Source: Gaoshiqia sp050178015 | GTDB lineage: Bacteria > Bacteroidota > Bacteroidia > Bacteroidales > Prolixibacteraceae | Reading direction: 5' to 3' | DNA: 64,000 bases | Assembly (NCBI GenBank): GCA_050178015.1 | Contig: JBFXGM010000026.1 | Coordinates: 1-64,000, forward strand | Part shown: positions 51,768 to 61,108 of the stretch, piece by piece | How positions within the stretch are numbered: the stretch's first letter is position 1 | Layout of the letters: each line of letters opens with the position of its first letter | The notes under the pieces: model-generated | What the model was told of the DNA's origin: nothing | Database searches by the model: none | What the model saw: the letters and a program-made list of their open reading frames with translations, nothing else | Position numbers and translations under genes: made by a program

Positions 51768-52860
51768 CCTCTTTTACTGTTTTTCTGAATTTATACAACT
51801 GATCAGCCGTTTCCCGCACCAAGCGTTGCACCTCCAGCCCATGTTTCAGGTCAGGCACAAACGCCTTTTCATCCATTCCTCCTAAAAACAGGTAGTGCGC
51901 ATGCACCATTGAGCGCAACCAGCCCGGAGGCACATGCCCCGAGGGAAAACTCGTTAACGGTTTATAATGGCTACCAACAACCTGGGTCACCCATTGTTGG
52001 GTTTCTTCCAGAAAATATTCGAACGATTCGGGCCGCTGGGACGAGTAGCGAATGGTGCCTTTCTCCGCGTAAATTTCCAACTGAACCAGATCGCCCGTAC
52101 CCGAACTGATACGGCTGGCCGACAAATTTCCGACGGCCCCGGTTTGCCGGTCGTACAGCGATAACGAGCTAAAAAGATCAGAACCGTCCGGGACATCGGC
52201 AAAGTTTCCGCCCTGTAACGCGCTGGTAATACGAAGTTGGCTACCCAGAAATGCCACCAGTAAACTGATGCCATGCGAGCCCAAATCGGCCATGGCACCA
52301 CCATCAGGCGCTGGTGTCAGGCGCGTTTTCCGGTTATGGCGGTAAGTTTGCCGAAGATAATCGCCGTGGTAATATTTCAAATCGAAGTGAATGGGCTTTC
52401 CTAACTTTCCCGATCTCCAGAAAGACAGGGCTTCGCGCACCGATGCGGTTTGCAGATACTGAAACCCTACCTGGATGCGAATATTCGGATTCAGGTTATC
52501 AAGTAGTTGCCACATCTGTTGTTCCTCGTCCAAGCTGGCGCAGACCGGCTTTTCCAGGTAAACAAAGCGAATGCCAGGCATTTGCAAAACCTGCTGCAGA
52601 TGCGTAAAATGAACATTGTTCGGCCCCAGAATAAAGACAGCATGGATGTTTTTATTTCGGAAAAAGTCAGCCTCCACCTCCGCTTTACGAAAACCAAAAC
52701 GACGGGCAAAAGTTTCACGCTTGGCAGACGTGGCCGAACATACCGATTCAAGCACCACTTCCGGGACCTCGTCGTAATAATATTTCAAGGCCTGCAAGGC
52801 ATACGCGTGGGCCTGCGCAATGCCCCCTGCTCCAATAAATCCTACGCTGATTTGATCCAT
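51754..52860 (-). CDS. Gfo/Idh/MocA-family oxidoreductase
   Basis: A 368-aa NAD(P)-dependent oxidoreductase: dinucleotide-binding GFIGAGGIAQAHAYAL at the N-terminus, FILGPNNVHFTHLQQVLQ, and the family Lys in FVYLEKPVCAS, followed by a GFQYLQTASVRE-type start of the substrate domain. Sugar or inositol substrates are usual; which one here is unknown. It overlaps malQ, suggesting a carbohydrate role, an inference. Confidence 0.88.
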   Translation of the reverse strand: MDQISVGFIGAGGIAQAHAYALQALKYYYDEVPEVVLESVCSATSAKRETFARRFGFRKAEVEADFFRNKNIHAVFILGPNNVHFTHLQQVLQMPGIRFVYLEKPVCASLDEEQQMWQLLDNLNPNIRIQVGFQYLQTASVREALSFWRSGKLGKPIHFDLKYYHGDYLRQTYRHNRKTRLTPAPDGGAMADLGSHGISLLVAFLGSQLRITSALQGGNFADVPDGSDLFSSLSLYDRQTGAVGNLSASRISSGTGDLVQLEIYAEKGTIRYSSQRPESFEYFLEETQQWVTQVVGSHYKPLTSFPSGHVPPGWLRSMVHAHYLFLGGMDEKAFVPDLKHGLEVQRLVRETADQLYKFRKTVKEDETK

Positions 52861-53106
52861 GACTTTTGGGGTTCTGTTTCGGGCAAAAATAAAGTTTTTC
52901 AGGGTTGAACATGTTAAAGATGAAAAAGAATTGCGTTGGTGGCTGTTTCATTAACATTCCTGCCCGAACCAGCCATTTGCAGTCATTCCTTGTTATCCTG
53001 TACGTAAGGTCCACCGTTGGTTGACACGGTCAGCTGCAACATGTATTCCGACCGATCAAACCCGAAACTTTCGTCCGGCCGGTGCCGCTTTGCCGTCAAA
53101 TAAACG

Positions 53107-53114
53107 TACCTTTG
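53107..53114 (+). promoter_or_regulatory. Promoter -7 box before the S1/CvfB gene
   Basis: TACCTTTG matches TAnnTTTG, 23 nt before the ATG at 53138, and supports that start over an earlier in-frame ATG at 53021. Confidence 0.5.
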
Positions 53115-53137
53115 CAGACAATAAAAAAAGCAGACGT

Positions 53138-53971
53138 ATGGCAGCAATAGGCTTAATGAATGAATTGGAAGTGTTGAAAACAGTTGACTTTGGCGTTTAC
53201 CTGGATGGCGGCCCGCATGGCGAAATACTGATGCCCAAGCGGTATGTCCCCGAAAATTGTCAGGTTGGCGACACTGTAGAAGTGTTTATTTACCTCGATT
53301 CGGAAGACCGGCTCGTAGCCATTACCGACAAGCCATATGTCATGGTGGGCGAGTTTGCCAAACTGAAAGTGGTTTCGACAACAGCCATTGGCGCTTTTAT
53401 GGACTGGGGACTGCCCAAAGACCTGCTGGCGCCCTTCCGCGAACAACAGGTGAAAATGGAAGAGGGCAAATCGTACCTCGTGTATGTTTACCTGGATGAT
53501 GAAAGCCAGCGGATTGTGGCTTCGTCGAAGCTTGACAAGTTTGTGGACAACATTCCGGTTGATTACGAAGTGGGCGAAGAAGTTGACCTGATCATTGCCG
53601 GGCAAACCGATCTGGGCTACAAGGCCATCATCGACAACAGCCACTGGGGGCTGATTTTCAAAAATGAAGTTTTTCAACCGCTGAAAATCGGTGATAAACT
53701 GAAAGGTTTTATCAAAAACATCCGCCCGGATGAAAAAATTGACCTTTCGCTCGAAAAAGCCGGTTACGAAAAAATCGACAGCATTTCGCAATCCGTGCTG
53801 GATAAGCTAAAGGAGGCAAACGGTTACCTGCCCTTCAACGATAAAAGCGACCCCGAGGTCATTTCCAAAACCTTTGGCATAAGCAAAAAGAACTTCAAAA
53901 AAGCAATTGGAGCCCTGTATAAACAGAGACTTATCAACATTGAAGATCAAGGCATAAGGCTGGCAGATTAA
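53138..53971 (+). CDS. S1-domain RNA-binding protein, CvfB-like
   Basis: A 277-aa protein built of repeated OB/S1-type modules: LKTVDFGVYLDGGPHGEILMPKRYVP, STTAIGAFMDWGLPKDLLAPFREQ, and AIIDNSHWGLIFKNEVFQPLKIGDKLKGFIKNIRPDEKIDLSL, then a C-terminal winged-helix-like segment (KTFGISKKNFKKAIGALYKQRLI). This order matches CvfB, linked to virulence-factor regulation in staphylococci; the RNA targets here are unknown. Confidence 0.9.
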   Translation: MAAIGLMNELEVLKTVDFGVYLDGGPHGEILMPKRYVPENCQVGDTVEVFIYLDSEDRLVAITDKPYVMVGEFAKLKVVSTTAIGAFMDWGLPKDLLAPFREQQVKMEEGKSYLVYVYLDDESQRIVASSKLDKFVDNIPVDYEVGEEVDLIIAGQTDLGYKAIIDNSHWGLIFKNEVFQPLKIGDKLKGFIKNIRPDEKIDLSLEKAGYEKIDSISQSVLDKLKEANGYLPFNDKSDPEVISKTFGISKKNFKKAIGALYKQRLINIEDQGIRLAD

Positions 53972-54050
53972 GTTTTCAGTCACAGTCGAAGTCGAAGTAT
54001 TCAGTCACAATAACAAGTAACCAAAAACCCGGAACCCGAAACGTATTTAG

Positions 54051-56297
54051 ATGAAGCTTTGCATTGCAGAAAAACCGAGTGTAGCCAGAGAAATTGCCCA
54101 TATTATAGGAGCCAAAAGCCGCCGCGACGGCTATTTTGAAGGGAACGGCTACCAGGTAAGCTGGACATTCGGCCATCTTTGCACGTTGAAAGAGCCCAAC
54201 GATTACACCGACCGCTGGAAATACTGGAACCTCCGCGAACTGCCGATGATCCCCCCGCGTTTCGGCATCAAGGTAATTGACGATGCCGGGGTGAAAAAGC
54301 AATTTTCCATTCTGCAAAATTTAATTGAAAAAGCGGAGGAAATCATCAACTGCGGCGATGCCGGACAGGAAGGCGAACTTATTCAGCGCTGGGTGTTGAC
54401 CAAAGCGCAGAACAAAGCGCCGGTAAAACGGCTGTGGATCTCGTCGCTCACCGAAGAGGCCATTCGCGAAGGGTTTGAAAAGCTGTTGCCCGGCGAAGAA
54501 TTTGACAAGCTGTACGAAGCTGGCAGCGCCCGCGCCATTGGCGACTGGCTACTGGGCATGAACGCCACCCGGCTATACACGCTGAAGTACGGCCAAAACA
54601 AACAGGTACTTTCCATCGGGCGAGTGCAAACCCCCACCCTGGCCATGATTGTGGAACGGCAGCTGGAGATCGAAAACTTTAAGCCCGAACCTTACTGGGA
54701 AATCAAAACCACTTATCGCGACACCGTATTCTCGTCCACCACCGGCCGCTTCCAGAAACCCGAAGATGCACAAACCGTGCTGGAAGAAATTTCGGGCATT
54801 GACCTGTACATTCGAAACATCGAAACCAAAAACAGCAACGAACACCCGCCGCGCCTGTTCGACCTGACTTCGCTGCAAATTGAGTGCAACCGGAAATTCA
54901 ACCTGAGCGCCGACGAAACACTCCGCACCATCCAATCGCTCTACGAAAAAAAAGTGACCACCTACCCTCGTGTGGATACCACCTTCTTGTCGGATGACAT
55001 TTACAAAAAAGTGCCCGGCACCCTGAAAAGCCTGAAAGGATACGAAAACCTCACGCAACCCATTTTGGACGGCGGAAAAATTAGAAAGTCAGTTAAAGTT
55101 TTCGACAATAAAAAAATCACCGACCACCACGCCATCATTCCCACCGGGCAAAACCGGATCGATTTGACCGATAACGAACGAAAAGTGTTCGACCTGGTGG
55201 CTAAACGTTTTATTGCAGTTTTCTACCCCGACTGCCAGGTGGCCAACACCAGCATTGAGGCCACGATCGGCGAACACGCTTTTAAAGCCACTGGTAAACA
55301 GATCCTGAAGCCCGGCTGGCGGGCAGTTTTTCAAAATGAAAAGGACGATAACAGCGAAGACCGCATTCTGCCTGCCTTTACCACCGGCGAACACGGCCCG
55401 CACCTGCCCGACTTGCAGGAAAAGCAAACCCAACCGCCGCAATATTTTACCGAAGCAACCCTGCTCCGCGCCATGGAAACGGCCGGCAAAAATATGGATG
55501 ACGAGGAGCTGCGCGACCTGATGAAAGAAAACGGCATTGGCCGCCCTTCCACCCGTGCCAACATCATCGAAACGCTGTTTCGCCGCCGCTACATCCGAAA
55601 GGAACGCAAACGCCTGGTAGCCACACCAACCGGCGTTGATCTGATCTTGAGCATCGAAAACGAGCTCCTGAAATCAGCCGAACTTACCGGGCAGTGGGAA
55701 CGCAAGCTCCGACTGATCGAATCGGGCGAACTGGAGATCGGCCAATTTATGGATGAACTGAAAGCGATGGTAATGGAGGTAGTCACACAAGTGAAAACAT
55801 CCCCCAAAAAAGAAATTACATTGCTGGAAGATGAGCCGGAAAAAGAAAAGGGGAAATCAAAACCGGAGGATTCGAAACCCAAAAAGGCAAAGGCTGGGGC
55901 AACGAAAAAGGAGGAGGAAGAAATCGTTTGTCCCCGCTGCGGCAAAGGAAAACTTTTGAAAGGCAAATCGGCCTGGGGTTGCTCCAATTGGAAAGAAGGC
56001 TGCCGGTTTACCATCCCGTTTGTGGTACACGAAAAAAAGCTCACCGATAAGCAGATAACCACCCTGGCCAACAAAAAGAAAAGCCCGTCCATCAAAGGGT
56101 TCAGCTATCACGACCTGAAAATCGACGGTAAACTCATGCTTAATGATGGCTGTGAAATCGTACTTCAAGCCGAAATTAAAGACGACAGCACTTGCCCGAA
56201 ATGCAACATCGGAAAAATCGTGAAAGGCAAAACGGCCTATGGCTGTACCAATTTCAAAGCCGGTTGCGATTTCAGGGTACCATTTGAGATTGGATAA
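54051..56297 (+). CDS. topB: DNA topoisomerase III (type IA)
   Basis: Type IA topoisomerase that decatenates DNA. The TOPRIM domain starts MKLCIAEKPSVAREIA, with the acidic set in NCGDAGQEGELI. The catalytic Tyr (near residue 305) is in KKVTTYPRVDTTFLS. The C-terminus has two CxxC...CxxxxxC zinc-ribbon-like repeats (CPRCGKGKLLKGKSAWGC; CPKCNIGKIVKGKTAYGC) after a Lys/Glu-rich linker. At 748 aa it has normal length. Confidence 0.95.
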   Translation: MKLCIAEKPSVAREIAHIIGAKSRRDGYFEGNGYQVSWTFGHLCTLKEPNDYTDRWKYWNLRELPMIPPRFGIKVIDDAGVKKQFSILQNLIEKAEEIINCGDAGQEGELIQRWVLTKAQNKAPVKRLWISSLTEEAIREGFEKLLPGEEFDKLYEAGSARAIGDWLLGMNATRLYTLKYGQNKQVLSIGRVQTPTLAMIVERQLEIENFKPEPYWEIKTTYRDTVFSSTTGRFQKPEDAQTVLEEISGIDLYIRNIETKNSNEHPPRLFDLTSLQIECNRKFNLSADETLRTIQSLYEKKVTTYPRVDTTFLSDDIYKKVPGTLKSLKGYENLTQPILDGGKIRKSVKVFDNKKITDHHAIIPTGQNRIDLTDNERKVFDLVAKRFIAVFYPDCQVANTSIEATIGEHAFKATGKQILKPGWRAVFQNEKDDNSEDRILPAFTTGEHGPHLPDLQEKQTQPPQYFTEATLLRAMETAGKNMDDEELRDLMKENGIGRPSTRANIIETLFRRRYIRKERKRLVATPTGVDLILSIENELLKSAELTGQWERKLRLIESGELEIGQFMDELKAMVMEVVTQVKTSPKKEITLLEDEPEKEKGKSKPEDSKPKKAKAGATKKEEEEIVCPRCGKGKLLKGKSAWGCSNWKEGCRFTIPFVVHEKKLTDKQITTLANKKKSPSIKGFSYHDLKIDGKLMLNDGCEIVLQAEIKDDSTCPKCNIGKIVKGKTAYGCTNFKAGCDFRVPFEIG

Positions 56298-56346
56298 TAC
56301 GAATCTTGTCTCAACTGTTGCATATCGTCTGGAAATGACTTTCGGT

Positions 56347-56796
56347 TTAACTATTAAGCTTGAGGATTAGCGCAACCAGCAAACCAATCAACACACCGCC
56401 CATCACTTCACCCAGGGTGTGCCCCAAACTTTCCTTTAGCTTCGTGCTTTTAAATTCTTCCAACCCTTCAATGTCGATTTTTTTTGAAATAATATTCAGA
56501 AACCGGGCGTGCTTGCTCGCTTCGTACCTCACCCCCATCGAATCATGTATGGTAATGATCGAGAATGTTACGGCAATGGCGAAAAAATAATTATCGATAC
56601 CTTCGAAAAAAGCAATTGAACACGTCAACGCCGTTACAACAGCCGTGTGTGAACTTGGCCAACCGCCATTTGACTTCAGGAGTTCAAAATTCCACTTCCC
56701 TTTCATCACTCTGAAAAGGACTAGTTTCAGCGCCTGTGCCAAAACCATTGCCAATAAAGCTGCCAACGCAGTTTGAAATGCCGGATTATGGTGCAT
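56347..56796 (-). CDS. Divergent PAP2-family (DUF212) membrane protein
   Basis: A 149-aa membrane protein with four hydrophobic segments. NGGWPSSHTAVVTAL holds the PSSHT signature of the divergent PAP2 (DUF212) group, and SLGHTLGEVMGGVLIGLLVALIL ends it. Phosphatase activity has not been shown for this subfamily to my knowledge. Codon use and spacing are normal, with no close partner. Confidence 0.88.
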   Translation of the reverse strand: MHHNPAFQTALAALLAMVLAQALKLVLFRVMKGKWNFELLKSNGGWPSSHTAVVTALTCSIAFFEGIDNYFFAIAVTFSIITIHDSMGVRYEASKHARFLNIISKKIDIEGLEEFKSTKLKESLGHTLGEVMGGVLIGLLVALILKLNS

Positions 56797-57057
56797 GAGT
56801 TATCCTCTTTGATGAATAATTATTTGATAAACAAGCAACTCGAAGATAGCCATTTCTTTCTGTTTTGTCTGACACAATCGGGATAAAATAATCAGTGATC
56901 TTGAGGCCAGAATCTTTGATAAGAGATAAGAGATTACAGCTATCACCTAAAACAGAATTCATATCGCCCGGCTCTGACGTTAAAATCGATTGCTCCGGAC
57001 TGTAACAGCGACTGGCGGCTTTGTGTATAACCAGTTGGGTATTGTTGAAACAGTACT

Positions 57058-57065
57058 TATTTTTG
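57058..57065 (+). promoter_or_regulatory. Promoter -7 box before the TPR gene
   Basis: TATTTTTG matches TAnnTTTG; GTTG 20 nt upstream is a weak -33. It lies 18 nt before the ATG at 57083. Confidence 0.45.
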
Positions 57066-57082
57066 GATCGGAGGTTAAGATT

Positions 57083-59302
57083 ATGACAGACAAAGAGCTC
57101 AACTTACGGTATTCCGGTATTTGCCATAACCTGGCAGAAAGGAAGATAAAACCAGCTTTCGACCGGCTGGAAACCCTTATTACCGAAAACGGGTTAGGGG
57201 TTTTTTACGACGAATGGCGGAACCTGGATCAAACCTATCATTATATGCTTCAATACACCGTTGAAGGGATACAGGACCCGGAAAGGCAAAAAGTGTACCG
57301 TCGGCTAATTGTTTCGGCATTTGAACTGGCCGATAAAGTGAACGAAGCCCTTCGGTTAAAATATTCATCTTCATTTGAATACGAAAAGAAAAGAGTGTTT
57401 AAAGACCAGTTTATTACTGATTTTGAAGCCTTTTTTTCCGAACTCGAAGATTATTACTTGCACAACGAATTGTTCTCACCAGCAAAAAACAATCGGTCCG
57501 AAAATTTAGCCGAAGCCACCGATCACCGGGAAAAAATCCTCAGGTTGTTTTATCATGTATGGTTGCGGGACCATTTGAATCCGGAAGATACAGAACTGCT
57601 CGGGAAGTTTTTTTCAAGCCCTTTAATATTGGGTTCTTACAAATCCATTGTTGTTTCGGCGTTGACCTTAAGCCTGCAACGACATTTCGATGAGGCGAAG
57701 TTCACCTTGCTGTTCAATGCATTCGAAATGGAAGAAACGGCAATCAACCAGCGGGCTTTGGTCGGCTTGCTCATCAACTTGTACCTGTACGATCCCCGGT
57801 TGCCATTCTATCCGGAAATTACCGGAAGATTAAAGATATTGAACGAGCATCCCGAATTCAAACGAAACCTGGAGCGTATTATCCTTCAGTTGATTCGAAG
57901 TAAAGAAACGGAAAAACTCCGGCAACGGATCCGCGATGAGCTTCTTCCGGAAATGATTAAAATCAGTCAGACACTGAAAGATAAAATCAATCTCGACAGC
58001 CTGATGGAGGAAGGTATTGCGGACGATAAAAACCCGGAATGGCAGGAAATTTTTGAAGATACGCCGGGTTTGATGGATAAAATGCAGGAATTTTCGGAAT
58101 TGCAACTAGAAGGGGCCGATGTTTTTATCGGCTCGTTCGCGATGCTGAAATCATTTCCCTTTTTCAATGAAATTGCCAACTGGTTCATCCCGTTTTTTGG
58201 CGAAAATCCTGAAATTCAGAAGGCTGTTGATCTTTCGGACGAAATAAACCGGGGTTTTGTTGAAATGATCAGCAGGGCGCCTGTTTTGTGCAATTCGGAC
58301 AAATATTCGTTTTGCCTCAGCATTCAACGCCTGCCCAAGGAAAACCGCGAATTTCTGGCCCGGGGGATCAAGGCCGAGATGGAACAGCTTCGTGAAATGG
58401 AAAGCGAAGAAGAACTGACCGGACCTGGCCGAAAAACGGAATTTGTCTCCAACCAGTACATTCAGGATTTATACCGTTTTTACAAACTGCATCCCCGGAG
58501 GAACGATTTCACGGATATTTTTGGCTGGCGTTTCGACTTCCACCACAAAATTACCCTTGGAGACATTTTAAAAGAAGATGAAAAAGTGCTCCGGAATATG
58601 GCAGAATACTACTTTTCCAAAAATTATTTCGAAGAAGCAGCCGATATTTTTGAATACCTGTTGAGCATTGAACAGGATGGGGAACTTTATCAGAAAATCG
58701 CCTTTTGTTATCAAAAGCTAGGCGATTTTGAAAAAGCGCTGGATTTGTACCGGAAAGCCGAATTGTACGATTTGAACCGTTTGTGGAACCTGAAAAAAAT
58801 TGCCCTTTGCTACCGGAACCTCAAACAACCCAACAAGGCGCTGGAATACTACAAGCATGTCGAACAGCTTAATCCGGATGATTTAAACAACCAGCTGAAC
58901 GTAGGGCATTGTTTACTCGAATTGGAACAGTTCGACGAAGCGCTGAAATGTTACTTCAAAGTGGAATACCTGGCCCCCGGAAATAAAAAAGTGAGGCGCC
59001 CAATTGCCTGGTGTTCGTTTCTGACAGGAAAAAAGGAACAGTCCGAAAAATATTTTTTGAAGCTCATGGAGGAAGGTCCCAATAAGCACGACCTGATGAA
59101 CATGGGGCATGTGCAGTGGAGCCTGGGAAACCGAAAAACGGCGCTGGATTATTACAAGCAGTCCATCTCTCAAACCGGCTTTTCCGAAGCCGAATTCATG
59201 CTCGTTTTTGATGAGGATTTGCCCCAGTTGCTCCGCCAGGGCATCGATAAAGACGATGTGCCCATCATGCTCGACCAGCTGCGGTATTTTGTTGAGAAAT
59301 AA
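57083..59302 (+). CDS. Large TPR-repeat protein
   Basis: A 739-aa soluble protein. The first two thirds are helical without recognisable motifs. Residues about 530-720 are tandem tetratricopeptide repeats (FSKNYFEEAADIFEYLLSIEQDGELYQKIAFCYQKLGDFEKALDLYRKAE; LKQPNKALEYYKHVEQLNPDDLNNQLNVGHCLLELEQFDEALKCYFKVE), built to bind partner proteins. No enzymatic motif is seen. It is transcribed alone from its own promoter. Confidence 0.82.
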   Translation: MTDKELNLRYSGICHNLAERKIKPAFDRLETLITENGLGVFYDEWRNLDQTYHYMLQYTVEGIQDPERQKVYRRLIVSAFELADKVNEALRLKYSSSFEYEKKRVFKDQFITDFEAFFSELEDYYLHNELFSPAKNNRSENLAEATDHREKILRLFYHVWLRDHLNPEDTELLGKFFSSPLILGSYKSIVVSALTLSLQRHFDEAKFTLLFNAFEMEETAINQRALVGLLINLYLYDPRLPFYPEITGRLKILNEHPEFKRNLERIILQLIRSKETEKLRQRIRDELLPEMIKISQTLKDKINLDSLMEEGIADDKNPEWQEIFEDTPGLMDKMQEFSELQLEGADVFIGSFAMLKSFPFFNEIANWFIPFFGENPEIQKAVDLSDEINRGFVEMISRAPVLCNSDKYSFCLSIQRLPKENREFLARGIKAEMEQLREMESEEELTGPGRKTEFVSNQYIQDLYRFYKLHPRRNDFTDIFGWRFDFHHKITLGDILKEDEKVLRNMAEYYFSKNYFEEAADIFEYLLSIEQDGELYQKIAFCYQKLGDFEKALDLYRKAELYDLNRLWNLKKIALCYRNLKQPNKALEYYKHVEQLNPDDLNNQLNVGHCLLELEQFDEALKCYFKVEYLAPGNKKVRRPIAWCSFLTGKKEQSEKYFLKLMEEGPNKHDLMNMGHVQWSLGNRKTALDYYKQSISQTGFSEAEFMLVFDEDLPQLLRQGIDKDDVPIMLDQLRYFVEK

Positions 59303-59448
59303 CGGTGGAAAACACCATTCGCTGTATGTGATTTGTCTTAAAAAACAATTGGTACCGCTGTATTTCGCGTAATATCGTTGATAATTTTATTCTGAGTAAG
59401 CTGACTTTGCTCCCAAAATTCAGGCATACAAAAGTTATGGGCCGGGGC

Positions 59449-60642
59449 CTATTTCACCAAAATCAATCCGGGATTGGTTCCGGTAATGTTGCGTCCGCCG
59501 TCGGGTGTAACAATAAAGCTGTTTTCGATACCGACCATGCCAATGCCCTCGATGCCTTTCTTGGGTTCCACGGCAAAAACCATATTTTCCTGAATGGGCA
59601 TTTTAAAACCTTTGGCTATCACGGGCAGTTCATCCACGGTTAAGCCGATCCCGTGACCCAGAAATTTCACTTGTCGTTTGCCGAACCCCATAAAGTTTTG
59701 CAGAAATTCAGGCGACAGGCTTGCCATAATGCTTTCGTAAATTGCCTCCGGTGTGTTCCCGGGTTTAAGCATTTCGGCCACGCGGGTTTGAATATCAACG
59801 CATTGCTGATGGATGCAAATAACTTCTTCGGGAAGGGAATTTCCGAACATATAAGTCATGGTTTTGTCGGAGTGATAGCCGTTAACCCCAACGCCCATAT
59901 CCACAAACACCAAATCTCCTTTTTTCAATTTCCGTTCGCGGCTGCCCAAGCTGGGCACGGCGGCACTCAACCCGCGGTTACCACCCGGGCCGTCAAAGTT
60001 GGTCGGGACCAGCGAGTTGGCGCCAAAGCCCAGCTGTGCGACAACAATATCGGTGTCGTGCATGGCAAAGCGGGCCGTTCCCTGGTGACCTTCTTTCACC
60101 ATCACTTCGTATAGCTCGGCGGCCAAATCGGCTTCGCTCATGCCTTCGCGCAGCAGTTCCGGCACTTTCTCTTCGAGCACACGCTGATGAATTTTTCCGG
60201 CTTCTTCCATGAAACGCAACTCCCAGGCGCTTTTCACGGCCCGGGTCATCGATACCTGGAAGTCGAGCGCGTTGAACAACTTGAACGGAAAATATTTTTG
60301 CACCCGTTTAAACATGGCCAGGGGAACAAATTCGGTTTCCAGGTAAACTTCCGCGGGGATATCGGAATAGTGCGCGGCAGCATCGCGGTAACTTTCCATC
60401 GGTTGTATTTCCTGAAATTCCGATTCCTGCAACGCCCGCTCATAACTGCGGCGCACCCAGTAGGTAGCGCCATTTCCGCGTTCAATCACCAGCATCCCTT
60501 CCGACATCGATCCGGTGAAATACAGCAGGTTTATTTTGCTGAAAATCATCGCCATTTTCCAGTCCGGATTTTGCTGGTCCATTATCCTGCAAAACGCTTC
60601 CATTCGCCTGTTCAGTTCCGAAACCGGTGTTTTCTCGCTCAT
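59449..60642 (-). CDS. Aminopeptidase P-like (M24 Xaa-Pro) peptidase
   Basis: A 397-aa metallopeptidase that would remove the residue before proline. After a creatinase-N-like domain, all five M24 metal ligands are visible: two Asp in FVDMGVGVNGYHSDKTMTY, His in FLGHGIGLTVDELPVI, Glu in FAVEPKKGI and Glu in GIENSFIVTPDGG. The frame is open to 60771, but the ATG at 60642 (MSEKTPVSELNRRMEAF) gives the family start. Confidence 0.9.
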   Translation of the reverse strand: MSEKTPVSELNRRMEAFCRIMDQQNPDWKMAMIFSKINLLYFTGSMSEGMLVIERGNGATYWVRRSYERALQESEFQEIQPMESYRDAAAHYSDIPAEVYLETEFVPLAMFKRVQKYFPFKLFNALDFQVSMTRAVKSAWELRFMEEAGKIHQRVLEEKVPELLREGMSEADLAAELYEVMVKEGHQGTARFAMHDTDIVVAQLGFGANSLVPTNFDGPGGNRGLSAAVPSLGSRERKLKKGDLVFVDMGVGVNGYHSDKTMTYMFGNSLPEEVICIHQQCVDIQTRVAEMLKPGNTPEAIYESIMASLSPEFLQNFMGFGKRQVKFLGHGIGLTVDELPVIAKGFKMPIQENMVFAVEPKKGIEGIGMVGIENSFIVTPDGGRNITGTNPGLILVK

Positions 60643-61108
60643 AGATTTGGTATTTTGGGCGTCAAAGATAAGGATTGACACAGAATTTGTTTCCATTTGG
60701 GTAGCGGATTTTGCCGTCGGTAACAATAGTTTAAGTTTCTGCCGCCGGTTTGGTGATCCGGTCAGATACAATTGAGCAACGCGGAAATCGGTGCTGACGG
60801 GGGGGATAAAACGGAAATCGCAGCAAATGATTGGTCATTCCAAACAACTAACCGAAGTCCTCTCGACACTGCTCCGCTAAGATAAGGTGAAGTTGGTATT
60901 TTGTAGAAAAATAGGGGCAGAAAAACAAACAAATTGGCTAATTCCGTGACGCGTTGTACACGTTAAAAAGTGACAAAGTAAAATTTTGGTCGATAACCAT
61001 AGAGCGGCGCAACACTCTGCTGCCGTTGATCATGAAGCAGGGAGCCGTTCAACAAATCGCTGAATGTTGATTGGGGCCTAAAGCTTCCGCATCAGGCCCC
61101 TGAAGAGT
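60643..61108. other. Gene-free region between the M24 peptidase and the M56 operon
   Basis: 466 nt without a credible gene. A stem GGGGCCT (61073-61079)/AGGCCCC (61094-61100) lies just past the M56-TonB stop but has no minus-strand T-tract, so it is a weak terminator candidate. A small TCAACA...TGTTGA hairpin precedes it. No tRNA, repeat or promoter consensus was recognised. Confidence 0.4.

Noticed and set aside
52861..53137. An 88-codon minus-strand frame and an N-terminal extension of the CvfB gene
   Set aside because: The TACCTTTG -7 box and the ATG at 53138 fix the CvfB start; upstream codons lack family similarity.
60643..61108. A tRNA or small RNA gene
   Set aside because: I looked for a cloverleaf or T-loop signature (GTTCRANNC) and found none. 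Weak hairpins only.
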